From contig JAPZAN010000005.1 in NCBI GenBank assembly GCA_027460605.1, positions 1 to 6,542 of the forward strand: a stretch of DNA of 6,542 nucleotides, in the 5' to 3' direction. Positions 1 to 6,475 of the stretch are shown piece after piece. Made by a program: the position numbers and the translations under genes. The notes under the pieces are model-generated. The model was not told the origin of the DNA. It did no database searches and was given only the letters and a program-made list of their open reading frames with translations. Origin of the DNA: Candidatus Methanoperedens sp. (GTDB lineage: Archaea > Halobacteriota > Methanosarcinia > Methanosarcinales > Methanoperedenaceae). Position 1 is the first letter of the stretch, and each line of letters opens with the position of its first letter.

Positions 1-678
1 ACCAGGCAGAGGGTATTATTTTCAGGCGTTGAGGAATCAATTGAGCAGTTATCCTCCGGGAATCACATTTTTTTCGCCCGGCGGCTTTTGCCCTGCCACC
101 AGTGGAGAGCGTTCAGGTTTTTCAGGGAAAAAACGGCATATGTGGATATTGAGACCACGGGTCTTTCATCACAGGGTGACCGTATAACAATAATCGGGAT
201 ATATGACGGGGATGAAACGAAAACGTACATACGGGGCATAAATCTTAAAGATGCACAGGCGGAACTTGCAAAATATAAACAGCTTGTTACTTTCAATGGG
301 GCGAGGTTTGACCTTCCTTTTATTAATCATGAGTTCCCGGGATTTTTTAATCACCTTCACACAGACCTGCTTTACCCATTGAAGAAATTGGGCTTTAGCG
401 GAGGTCTTAAAAAGATTGAGTGTTCACTTGGAATAAAGAGGAGCGAGGAAACAGAGGGGATATCGGGTTTTGACGCTGTAAGATTATGGAATAAATATGA
501 ACGCGGGGATGATGAAGCGCTGGAGTTGCTCATAAGGTATAACAGGGAAGATGTTGAAAATCTCAAGACAATAATCGAGATGACCTACCCGAAGATGATA
601 GAGAAAGAGATGATCGCCGGGCAATGCCGTACACCATCGGTTAAAACTTTTGAAAAATTCACAATAGACCGTAAATGA
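1..678 (+). CDS. YprB-like RNase H-fold 3'-5' exonuclease (DEDDy), 5' end cut by window edge
   Basis: The reading frame is open from base 1 to the TGA at 676-678 (225 visible codons). Codons 1-45, with an FFARRLLP..WRAF stretch just before the first catalytic motif, resemble the segment that precedes the nuclease domain in this family. I therefore treat the gene as continuing off the left edge rather than starting at the internal TTG at 88. Three exonuclease motifs of the DEDD superfamily are visible, numbered from base 1: ExoI DIETTGL with D49 and E51, ExoII FNGARFD with D104, and ExoIII YNRED with Y180 and D184. The YxxxD spacing makes it DEDDy type, so two-metal 3'-5' hydrolysis of DNA or RNA is expected; the natural substrate of this family is not well defined. 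The protein should be cytoplasmic, as no membrane segment is seen. Its 3' end overlaps the convergent permease gene by 20 bases. The family call is firm; the biological role is open. Confidence 0.85.
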   Translation, partial: TRQRVLFSGVEESIEQLSSGNHIFFARRLLPCHQWRAFRFFREKTAYVDIETTGLSSQGDRITIIGIYDGDETKTYIRGINLKDAQAELAKYKQLVTFNGARFDLPFINHEFPGFFNHLHTDLLYPLKKLGFSGGLKKIECSLGIKRSEETEGISGFDAVRLWNKYERGDDEALELLIRYNREDVENLKTIIEMTYPKMIEKEMIAGQCRTPSVKTFEKFTIDRK

Positions 679-1405
679 GTTTTCCTACAACAAACAGCAG
701 AATAATCGCAAACACACGGTTAATTGCGTTTGAAGATATATGCTTGAATATTATTTTCGAGCCTACCTGCGCGCCCGCAAACGCGGCTGCGCCCGCATAG
801 GCCAACAAATGAATATCAAGTCCTGAGCTAAAACCCAGGTAACCAAGAAAACCCGATAAGGACATGAACGTTATAATGAATGCCGAGGTTGCAATGGCAT
901 TTCGTGTTTCAAGACCAAGGACAAGAAGAAGCGGCACCATGAAAGTACCTCCTCCGATGCCCACAAGTGAAGAAACAGCCCCGATAAAAAAGGCGGTTAT
1001 CGCACCTATCAATATCTTTTTCTTTTCGCTTACGCTGACCGAGACGCCGATACTGCTGAAAAAAAGTATCCTCATGCTCGCGATAAAAAGAATAATCGAA
1101 AGCAATACGATTATCAGCTTCGTATCTATTTTATGAGAAAGGTTGGAACCTGCGAGCGCGCCAAAAACGGAAGTGAATATCATGGGCATGGCAAGGGTTT
1201 TGTTCACAAGCTGCTGTTTTAAATAAGTCATCGAGGCAGAAGCAGTTGTAATCACATTCAACAAAAGCGCCATGGGGATTGCGGTAAGGATGGGCACGCC
1301 AAGCCAGAAAAAAAACGGGGTATAGATAATCGCCCCGCCAAGACCGAGCATGGAGAACAGGACTGCAATGATGAATGCGATAAATATAATCAGTAATAAT
1401 TCCAT
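659..1405 (-). CDS. TauE/SafE-family membrane permease (putative sulfite/organosulfonate exporter)
   Basis: A 248-residue, very hydrophobic protein with about eight predicted membrane segments. It carries the internal duplication typical of the TauE/SafE (DUF81) family: GLGGAIIYTP at residues 21-30 near the N-terminus and GIGGGTFMVP at 149-158 at the start of the second half. A short charged loop with EKKK (127-130) separates the halves. Family members export sulfite, sulfoacetate or related small anions across the cytoplasmic membrane, but most are uncharacterised, so the substrate here is unknown. The length is normal for the family. The ATG at 1403-1405 is preceded by a weak purine-rich AAAGAG. 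On the minus strand a T5 tract follows the stop directly (653-657), inside the end of the exonuclease gene, and could help end transcription. The gene is divergent from ccmE across an 85-bp gap. No neighbouring sulfur gene supports a specific substrate. Confidence 0.88.
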   Translation of the reverse strand: MELLLIIFIAFIIAVLFSMLGLGGAIIYTPFFFWLGVPILTAIPMALLLNVITTASASMTYLKQQLVNKTLAMPMIFTSVFGALAGSNLSHKIDTKLIIVLLSIILFIASMRILFFSSIGVSVSVSEKKKILIGAITAFFIGAVSSLVGIGGGTFMVPLLLVLGLETRNAIATSAFIITFMSLSGFLGYLGFSSGLDIHLLAYAGAAAFAGAQVGSKIIFKHISSNAINRVFAIILLFVVGKLIYGLL

Positions 1406-1490
1406 GTTATCTCTTTAATACTATTAGGATTAATAATGCTACGGGAAACATTTAAGTTCAATCAAGCCAATTTAGTTCGTAAGGATACAA
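1406..1490. promoter_or_regulatory. Divergent promoter region between the TauE-like permease and ccmE
   Basis: This 85-bp AT-rich gap must hold the starts of both divergent genes. For ccmE, the sequence around 1449-1457 (ACATTTAAG) is a plausible archaeal TATA-like box about 35-40 bases before the ATG, with purine-rich GGGAAA just upstream as a possible BRE. AAGGA at 1481-1485 is a reasonable ribosome-binding site ending 5 bases before the ATG. For the permease, TTATTAAT-like sequence on the minus strand near 1428-1435 is a candidate. These assignments come from eye inspection of AT-rich DNA and are weak individually. Confidence 0.4.
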
Positions 1491-1907
1491 ATGAATAAGA
1501 AAAAGCGGTTAATACTTGGAGTTTCCATTATTGTTGTCTTATTAGGATATGTTGCTCTCACTACAGTGCAGGCATCGAACCAGTACGAGGTTAGCGAAGC
1601 AGTTGCCGCGCATGGCAACCTGACGGGAAAGGTTATTATGGTCAATGGGAGCATGGTTCCAGGTACAGACAATTGGGACGCGCTTAACCGGACCCTCACT
1701 TTTAAAATGACAGACGGCATTGCCACGCTGGATGTTGTTTATAAAGGCGACAAACCCAATCTCCCGCCTGAAGCCACAGATATCCAGGCAGTAGTGACCG
1801 GGCAATTCAACAATAATGTGTTTGAAGCTTTCAGGATGTTAACAAAATGTCCTTCCAAATATGAATCCAAGGACTCCATATATACTCCTCCGGCCAAAAC
1901 CCCATAA
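1491..1907 (+). CDS. ccmE: CcmE-like cytochrome c maturation haem chaperone, CxxxY variant
   Basis: A 138-residue protein: a basic N-terminus (KKKR at 3-6), one membrane anchor (about 7-27), then a soluble beta-rich domain that should face outside the membrane. The domain follows the CcmE OB-fold pattern: SEAVAAHGNLTGKV (35-48), the strand TLTFKMTDGIATLDVVYKG (68-86), the P-rich turn (89-93), VVTGQF (101-106), FEAFRML (111-117) and then CPSKY at 120-124. In classical bacterial CcmE this last position is HxxxY, where the histidine binds haem covalently. Here it is C120-x3-Y124, a variant known from archaea and some sulfate reducers. The role is to take haem exported by the CcmABCD part of the System I pathway and pass it to the apocytochrome c ligation step. 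No other ccm gene or cytochrome lies in the window, so partners must be elsewhere. The start is supported by AAGGA ending 5 bases before the ATG. Confidence 0.85.
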   Translation: MNKKKRLILGVSIIVVLLGYVALTTVQASNQYEVSEAVAAHGNLTGKVIMVNGSMVPGTDNWDALNRTLTFKMTDGIATLDVVYKGDKPNLPPEATDIQAVVTGQFNNNVFEAFRMLTKCPSKYESKDSIYTPPAKTP

Positions 1908-1910
1908 TTC

Positions 1911-1926
1911 CTTTTATCTCTTTTTT
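1911..1926 (+). terminator. T-rich tract after ccmE, probable archaeal terminator
   Basis: A pyrimidine run ending in six consecutive T bases (1921-1926) begins three bases after the ccmE stop codon. Archaeal RNA polymerase commonly terminates at such U-rich tracts without a hairpin. No strong stem-loop precedes it. Confidence 0.5.
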
Positions 1927-1976
1927 AAATGAAAGCCGAACAAAATCGAAGGATTTATTAACTACAATATCTTTTA

Positions 1977-2109
1977 ATCGAATAGTTTGAGGAACCAAAA
2001 AAGTAAGATTTTTTGGATAGGATAGGAAATCAGGTTCCTCATATTCTAAAATAACACCGATACTTAAAACTGTTTTCCGTAATTATACCCAAATCTATAC
2101 CTATTCGAT
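1977..2109. repeat. Paired inverted repeats in the spacer upstream of the APC permease gene
   Basis: The 220-bp spacer 1908-2127 has no gene. It holds two perfect 9-bp inverted repeats in nested order: ATCGAATAG at 1977-1985 with CTATTCGAT at 2101-2109, and TGAGGAACC at 1988-1996 with GGTTCCTCA at 2033-2041. The left arms are only two bases apart, so both stems could stack in a single RNA, with the outer one closing close to the permease start codon. A small symmetric site AAAACTGTTTT lies at 2066-2076. Together these could be an operator or a leader structure for the permease gene. Chance pairing in AT-rich DNA cannot be excluded. Confidence 0.4.
2081..2101 (+). promoter_or_regulatory. Candidate TATA elements for the APC permease gene
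   Basis: AATTATACC (2081-2089) and ATCTATACC (2093-2101) are TATA-like boxes 27-47 bases before the ATG at 2128. With the usual archaeal spacing of about 25 bases to the transcription start, either would give a short leader. The right arm of the outer inverted repeat (2101-2109) touches the second box, which would place a bound regulator in the promoter. This is a visual call only. Confidence 0.3.
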
Positions 2110-2127
2110 ACATTATACAGGGACAGA

Positions 2128-3417
2128 ATGAGCGAGAAGGTGGCGTTGAAACGTGAATTGGGTCTCACCGAGGTAACCCTGTCAGGTGTAGGAATAATCC
2201 TCGGGGCAGGCATATATGCGCTCATCGGAAAGGCGACTGCACTTTCCGGGAACTCCGTCTGGCTCTCGTTTGCACTTGCATCGCTTATTGCCGTTTTTAC
2301 AGGATTGAGCTATGCGGAACTCTCTTCCATGTTCCCAAGAGCGAGCGCCGAGTATGAATATACTTCAAATGCTTTTGGGAGAAGGCTGGCGTTCATTATC
2401 GGCTGGTTGATTATCCTGAGCGCCGTAATCGGCGCATCAACTGTAGCCCTGGGTTTCGGGGGATATTTCAAAGCGCTTTCCGGAGTGCCAGTCATAACTT
2501 CTGCCCTTCTCCTCATAATCGCCCTCTCCGGCCTCCTTTTCTGGGGCATAAAAGAGTCTGCATGGTTTGCGATAATATCCACCCTCATAGAAAGCGCAGG
2601 TCTTATTTTGATAATTTTCATAGGGCTTCCTTATCTTGGGAAAGTGGATTATTTTGAGATGCCGCAAGGCTTGACCGGAGTTTTCCAGGCTTCTGCGCTT
2701 GTATTTTTTGCATATACCGGGTTTGAAAGTATTGTAAAGCTCTCGGAAGAGACTAAAAACCCTGAAAAAACAATTCCGAAAGGTTTGATGCTGGCGATCT
2801 TAATCAGTATTGTCCTGTACATTTCAGTAGCAATCTCCGCAGTCAGCGTAATCGGATGGGAAAAACTTGCGGCATCGGATGCGCCCTTTGCAGACCTCGC
2901 ATTCAGCGCGTTCGGAAGCGATGCGTTCATTCTATTAGCCATGATAGCTCTTTTTGCAACAGCTAATACCGTTCTTATGATGATGCTTGGCGCTTCAAGA
3001 ATAATCTATGGCATGGCGGATTCGTTCACTCTTCCGGTAATCCTTGCAAGTGTGCATATCTCAAGAAGAACGCCGTGGATTGCCATATTCACTGCGATGC
3101 TGCTGTCAATGCTTTTCGTTTTTGCAGGGGATATCGCTTTCGTGGCTAATGTGGATAACTTCACGCTTTTTGTGACATTTTTTGTGATAAATGCTGCCCT
3201 TATTTTGTTGAGGTATAAGGAACCGCAAATGGAAAGACCGTTTAGAGTCCCTCTCACGATAGGAAAGTTCCCGGTACTGCCGTTATTCGGTATTGTGTTC
3301 TGCGTGTTTATGCTTTTTCAGCTTGAATGGAAGGTTCTACTTGTGGGCGCGGTGCTTGTGGCTATTGGCCTGGTTTTATCTTTTGTGGATATGAATAAAA
3401 AAACCGCAGATGATTAG
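2128..3417 (+). CDS. APC-superfamily amino acid / polyamine permease
   Basis: A 429-residue integral membrane protein with about 12 hydrophobic segments, the normal size for the amino acid-polyamine-organocation (APC) superfamily. TM1 carries the unwound substrate-binding motif GVGIILGAGIY (20-30). TM6 carries FFAYTGFES (193-201), followed by the family signature loop KLSEETKNPEKTIPKG (204-219). Later the SRIIYGMAD segment and a P-V-I-L-A-S-V-H..RRTPW loop match the TM8-TM9 region. Such proteins import amino acids or related amines by proton symport or antiport at the cytoplasmic membrane; the specific substrate is not readable from the sequence. The ATG at 2128 is preceded by AGGGA (2119-2123), a rather close ribosome-binding site. 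The protein then opens with the charged ALKRELGLTE stretch that normally precedes TM1. It stands alone, with a 220-bp spacer upstream and a repeat-rich 421-bp spacer downstream. Confidence 0.92.
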   Translation: MSEKVALKRELGLTEVTLSGVGIILGAGIYALIGKATALSGNSVWLSFALASLIAVFTGLSYAELSSMFPRASAEYEYTSNAFGRRLAFIIGWLIILSAVIGASTVALGFGGYFKALSGVPVITSALLLIIALSGLLFWGIKESAWFAIISTLIESAGLILIIFIGLPYLGKVDYFEMPQGLTGVFQASALVFFAYTGFESIVKLSEETKNPEKTIPKGLMLAILISIVLYISVAISAVSVIGWEKLAASDAPFADLAFSAFGSDAFILLAMIALFATANTVLMMMLGASRIIYGMADSFTLPVILASVHISRRTPWIAIFTAMLLSMLFVFAGDIAFVANVDNFTLFVTFFVINAALILLRYKEPQMERPFRVPLTIGKFPVLPLFGIVFCVFMLFQLEWKVLLVGAVLVAIGLVLSFVDMNKKTADD

Positions 3418-3441
3418 ATAAATCACATGTACGGAAACAGC

Positions 3442-3588
3442 GAACTAATACGAACTCGTACGAACTCCGGCGGCGTGAGTTCGTAAAGCGACACCTCGCT
3501 TTATGCGGTGTTCAGGTATGCAAAGCATACCTGTCGTTTGATAAAACTTTCCTAAAGTTTTCAGTTCGTACGAGTTATAGTCAAGTTC
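3442..3588. repeat. Multi-hairpin intergenic element: long inverted repeat enclosing three hairpins
   Basis: Within the 421-bp gene-free spacer 3418-3838, perfect 14-bp inverted arms lie at 3453-3466 (AACTCGTACGAACT) and 3563-3576 (AGTTCGTACGAGTT). A further 5-bp pairing GAACT/AGTTC (3442-3446 with 3584-3588) lies outside a 6x7 internal loop. The arms enclose three hairpins: a 7-bp stem with a 6-nt loop (3484-3503), a perfect 9-bp stem with loop AAA (3513-3533) and a perfect 8-bp stem with loop CCT (3543-3561). A fourth 9-bp hairpin (3459-3467 with 3477-3485) would compete with the outer stem and the first hairpin. The fold works on either strand as RNA, or as cruciform DNA. No T tract follows, so it is not a simple terminator. 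It could be a non-coding RNA, a leader of mutS, a 3' structure of the permease mRNA, or a miniature non-autonomous mobile repeat. Confidence 0.75.
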
Positions 3589-3616
3589 ATAAATAACCGT
3601 TAAAAAAAGAAAATCT

Positions 3617-3680
3617 GACAGGATTAACAGGATGAACTGGATTTTGTAATATTTTATCCTGTCAATCCTGTTATCCCGTC
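3617..3680. repeat. Imperfect palindrome built of 9-nt GACAGGATT-type units
   Basis: The left arm (3617-3642) is three tandem, slightly diverged 9-nt units: GACAGGATT, AACAGGATG, AACTGGATT (the last shared with the loop). The right arm (3656-3680) is the inverted version: ATCCTGTCA, ATCCTGTTA, TCCCGTC. The arms pair with about four mismatches and one bulge across a 13-nt AT-rich loop. From memory, sequences of this kind recur between genes in many environmental bacterial and archaeal genomes; their function is not established. Confidence 0.7.
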
Positions 3681-3721
3681 CGAAAAAATTGCTTAAATGA
3701 TATGCATAAAATTGAATAATG

Positions 3722-3751
3722 CCTTTGCGAACTTTGCGTCTCAGCGGTGTG
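3722..3751. repeat. CTTTGCG-type short intergenic repeat
   Basis: CCTTTGCGA followed by ACTTTGCGT and then CTCAGCGGTG forms a 9-nt quasi-periodic block with CTTTGCG repeated at 3723 and 3732. It resembles the short repeats of the CTTTGCGTC/TTTGCGGTG type that I recall as common between genes in environmental genomes. No function is assigned. It lies about 90 bases before the mutS start. Confidence 0.5.
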
Positions 3752-3825
3752 CGCCCCAAACCCATAAAAGTTAACAGCACCTATGTATGCAAAAACAAAA
3801 ATAGGAATAAATGAATATCTCATCC

Positions 3826-3830
3826 GGAGA
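3826..3830 (+). promoter_or_regulatory. Ribosome-binding site of mutS
   Basis: GGAGA lies 8 bases before the ATG at 3839. It supports this start over the out-of-frame ATG at 3811. The spacing is normal for a Shine-Dalgarno site. Confidence 0.65.
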
Positions 3831-3838
3831 CAAGCTGA

Positions 3839-6448
3839 ATGGACAAGATGACACCTGCGATGCGCCAGTACTATGAAGCCAAGGAAAAGCACAAGGATGC
3901 GCTCATATTCTTCAGGATGGGTGACTTCTACGAGTCATTCGGGGATGATGCGAAAATAATCGCAAAGGAACTGGAAATAACACTTACGTCGAGGGGAAGG
4001 GATAAAGAGGGCGAGGACATGCCTCTTGCAGGTATTCCTTATCATGCTGTGGATTCATACCTGCCGCGGCTTATAAAAAAAGGCTATAAAGTCGCGATAT
4101 GCGAGCAGCTTGAAGACCCGAAAAACGCAAAAGGCATCGTTAAAAGAGGCGTGGTCAGGGTCATCACTCCAGGGACTGTTATCGATTCATCTCTGATTTC
4201 AGACCAATCCAATAATTACCTGATGTCCGTTTCCGGGGAAGGCATGGAATTCGGTTTATCGTTCCTGGACGTGAGTACCGGAGAATTCCTCACAACCCAG
4301 TTTACAGACAATCAGAATTATGATAAAATAATAAGCGAAGCTGCGCGGATGAAACCAGCCGAATGCATACTTCCCACTCAACGTTTTGAAAATAAAAAAC
4401 TCACGCAGCGGTTAAAAGACCTTGGCATCATAATCAATAAATTCGATGCTGACGCTTTTTTACCAAAGAATGCACGAAACCGCCTTCTGGAACATTTCGG
4501 CGCCGTGACCCTTGAAGGCATGGGCTGCAAGAATCTCGTTTTTGCAGTCTCGGCATCAGGCGCAGCTCTTGAATATGCACAAAAAACCCAGATGAGGGAC
4601 TTGAATCACATACAGGCGATGAGGACATATTCCGAGAACGAGTTCATGGTGCTGGATTCAATAACGCTGCGGAATCTTGAAATAATCCAGAGTATTCGAG
4701 GTGAGGGAACAGGCTCACTTTTATCCATCATAGACCGCACAAAAACCCCCATGGGCGGGCGGATGCTTCGGAAATGGCTTTTGCAGCCTTTGATTTCTGT
4801 TAATAAAATAAACGAGCGGCTTGACGCGGTGGATGAGATTATTAAAAAGACATTGATGCGGTACGATTTGCGCTCGGCGCTTTTGGGTATCAGGGATATC
4901 GAGCGCTTAATCGGGCGTATCGTGTACGGCAACTCAAATGCCAGGGACCTCATAGCGCTCAAGGTTTCTCTTGAAAAGCTTCCTGAAATGATAAAATCCC
5001 TTAAAGAAAGCGATATCAAATCAGGCCTTCTGGCAGATATAATAACGAAACTTGGTGATTATAACGATATTGTAGCGCTGCTCTCCCGTGCTCTCGTGAA
5101 CGATCCTCCTGTAAGCGTTCGTGAAGGCGGGATGATTAAAGAGGGATACAATGAAAAGCTGGACGAGCTTAAGAAAATGTCGCTGCACGGGAAGGACTGG
5201 ATTGCGGAGATGCAGCAGAAGGAGCGTGACCGCACGGGCATAAAATCCCTGAAAATCGGGTACAATTCCGTGTTCGGGTATTACATCGAGGTAACGAAAA
5301 CAAATCTTTCGCAGGTGCCCGCTGATTATATACGAAAGCAGACCACCGCGAACGGGGAACGCTTCTATACGCCTGAACTTAAGGAAAAGGAAGTGATGAT
5401 ACTTTCTGCTGATGAAAAACGGGTTGCTCTTGAGTTTGAATTGTTCACAGGGATAAACTCACTCCTTGCAGGACGGTCAAAGGAGCTGCAGGCTACAGCG
5501 CAGGCGATAGCTGAACTGGACGTGATAGTAAACCTTGCCGAGATGGCTGTTAACAATAAGTATGTACGCCCGGAGGTAAACGAAAGCTGCAATATCCTTA
5601 TCCGTGACGGGAGGCATCCTGTTGTGGAGTATGCGGTTCCGGGCGGGTTTGTCCCCAACGATACCCACATGGACTGCCAGGAGAACCAGTTCCTGCTCCT
5701 GACCGGTCCCAACATGGCAGGAAAATCGACATACATGAGGCAGACCGCACTGATAGTGATAATGGCGCAGATTGGTTGTTTCGTGCCTGCATCATACGCA
5801 TCCGTCGGGCTTGTGGACAGGATATTCACGCGAGTCGGGGCATTTGACGACCTTGCGAGCGGGCAGAGCACTTTCATGATAGAGATGGTGGAACTGGCGA
5901 ACATCCTGAATAATGCAACCCCGAAAAGCCTCGTTCTCCTTGATGAAATCGGCAGGGGCACAAGCACCTACGACGGTTACAGCATCGCTAAAGCCGTTGT
6001 TGAATTTATCCATAACAAAGACCGCGTTGGTGTCCGGTCGCTTTTTGCCACGCATTACCACCAGCTTACAGCTTTAACCGGAAGCCTGCGGCGCGTGAAG
6101 AATTATCATGTCGCTGTCAAAGAAGAAGGCAACGACCTCGTGTTCCTCCGCAAGATAATCCCCGGGGCGACCGATAAGAGCTACGGCATCCATGTGGCAA
6201 GGCTTGCTGGCGTGCCCCTGAAGGTGACGCAGAGGGCTAAGGAGATTTTAAAAGAGGTGGAGAACGGGAGCGCTATCGGGAGCAGGGGAAAGGACAGCGC
6301 GAAATATACACAGCTTATGCTTTTTGATTCTGAAGAGAAAAAGGAATCTCCAGTTGTTGAGGAACTTAAAAAGCTCAATGTGGATGCGATGACGCCCTTA
6401 GAGGCGCTGAATGCGCTGGCGGAGTTGAAGAAGAAGGTGGGGGGATAG
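3839..6448 (+). CDS. mutS: DNA mismatch repair protein MutS (MutS1 type)
   Basis: A complete 869-residue MutS, the usual length for the family. It finds mismatches and small loops in newly made DNA and recruits MutL. Domain I has the mismatch-reading F-x-E motif, F30-Y31-E32 in GDFYESFGDD, followed by the PLAGIPYHAVDSYLPRLI and ICEQLEDP stretches. The connector domain is at about 125-255. The core starts near 285 with GEGTGSLLSIIDRTKTPMGGR, and the clamp lies at about 430-520. The ATPase domain has Walker A TGPNMAGKST (622-631), Walker B and signature DEIGRGTST (702-710), and the conserved ATHYHQ switch (737-742). The C-terminal tail (about 800-869) holds QLMLF at 825-829, the position of the sliding-clamp-binding motif in bacterial MutS, then the dimerisation segment MTPLEALNALAELKKK. 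The F-x-E motif and full N-terminus rule out MutS2. Methanogen MutS1 genes are generally considered acquired from bacteria. No mutL is in view, though one could lie beyond the right edge. Confidence 0.97.
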   Translation: MDKMTPAMRQYYEAKEKHKDALIFFRMGDFYESFGDDAKIIAKELEITLTSRGRDKEGEDMPLAGIPYHAVDSYLPRLIKKGYKVAICEQLEDPKNAKGIVKRGVVRVITPGTVIDSSLISDQSNNYLMSVSGEGMEFGLSFLDVSTGEFLTTQFTDNQNYDKIISEAARMKPAECILPTQRFENKKLTQRLKDLGIIINKFDADAFLPKNARNRLLEHFGAVTLEGMGCKNLVFAVSASGAALEYAQKTQMRDLNHIQAMRTYSENEFMVLDSITLRNLEIIQSIRGEGTGSLLSIIDRTKTPMGGRMLRKWLLQPLISVNKINERLDAVDEIIKKTLMRYDLRSALLGIRDIERLIGRIVYGNSNARDLIALKVSLEKLPEMIKSLKESDIKSGLLADIITKLGDYNDIVALLSRALVNDPPVSVREGGMIKEGYNEKLDELKKMSLHGKDWIAEMQQKERDRTGIKSLKIGYNSVFGYYIEVTKTNLSQVPADYIRKQTTANGERFYTPELKEKEVMILSADEKRVALEFELFTGINSLLAGRSKELQATAQAIAELDVIVNLAEMAVNNKYVRPEVNESCNILIRDGRHPVVEYAVPGGFVPNDTHMDCQENQFLLLTGPNMAGKSTYMRQTALIVIMAQIGCFVPASYASVGLVDRIFTRVGAFDDLASGQSTFMIEMVELANILNNATPKSLVLLDEIGRGTSTYDGYSIAKAVVEFIHNKDRVGVRSLFATHYHQLTALTGSLRRVKNYHVAVKEEGNDLVFLRKIIPGATDKSYGIHVARLAGVPLKVTQRAKEILKEVENGSAIGSRGKDSAKYTQLMLFDSEEKKESPVVEELKKLNVDAMTPLEALNALAELKKKVGG

Positions 6449-6475
6449 TTTTTCACTTCTTCTAACGATATTTCT
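6449..6475 (+). terminator. Pyrimidine-rich tract after mutS, possible terminator
   Basis: TTTTT starts immediately after the TAG stop (6449-6453), followed by further T- and C-rich runs. This matches the U-tract style of archaeal termination. There is no hairpin, and the remaining bases up to the window end show nothing else that can be supported. Confidence 0.35.

Noticed and set aside
88..90. TTG as the true start of the exonuclease
   Set aside because: The frame is open to the window edge, and the upstream residues look like the family's conserved pre-nuclease segment, so the gene most likely starts outside the window.
3442..3588. Integron attC site or tRNA gene as explanation of the cloverleaf-like element
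   Set aside because: The conserved attC core ends (RYYYAAC / GTTRRRY) are not in the expected places. The stem lengths, the 3-nt loops and the absence of a T-loop sequence do not fit tRNA.
3445..3780. 111-codon minus-strand reading frame across the permease-mutS spacer
   Set aside because: It runs straight through the hairpin element and the repeats. Its protein has no recognisable domain, and its composition follows the repeats. It is better explained as a chance frame.
3418..3838. CRISPR array
   Set aside because: The repeats are inverted, short and of different kinds. There are no regularly spaced identical direct repeats with unique spacers.
5365..5967. 200-codon minus-strand frame inside mutS
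   Set aside because: It is fully embedded in the conserved MutS core and ATPase coding sequence and looks like a codon-bias shadow; the translation has no recognisable motif.
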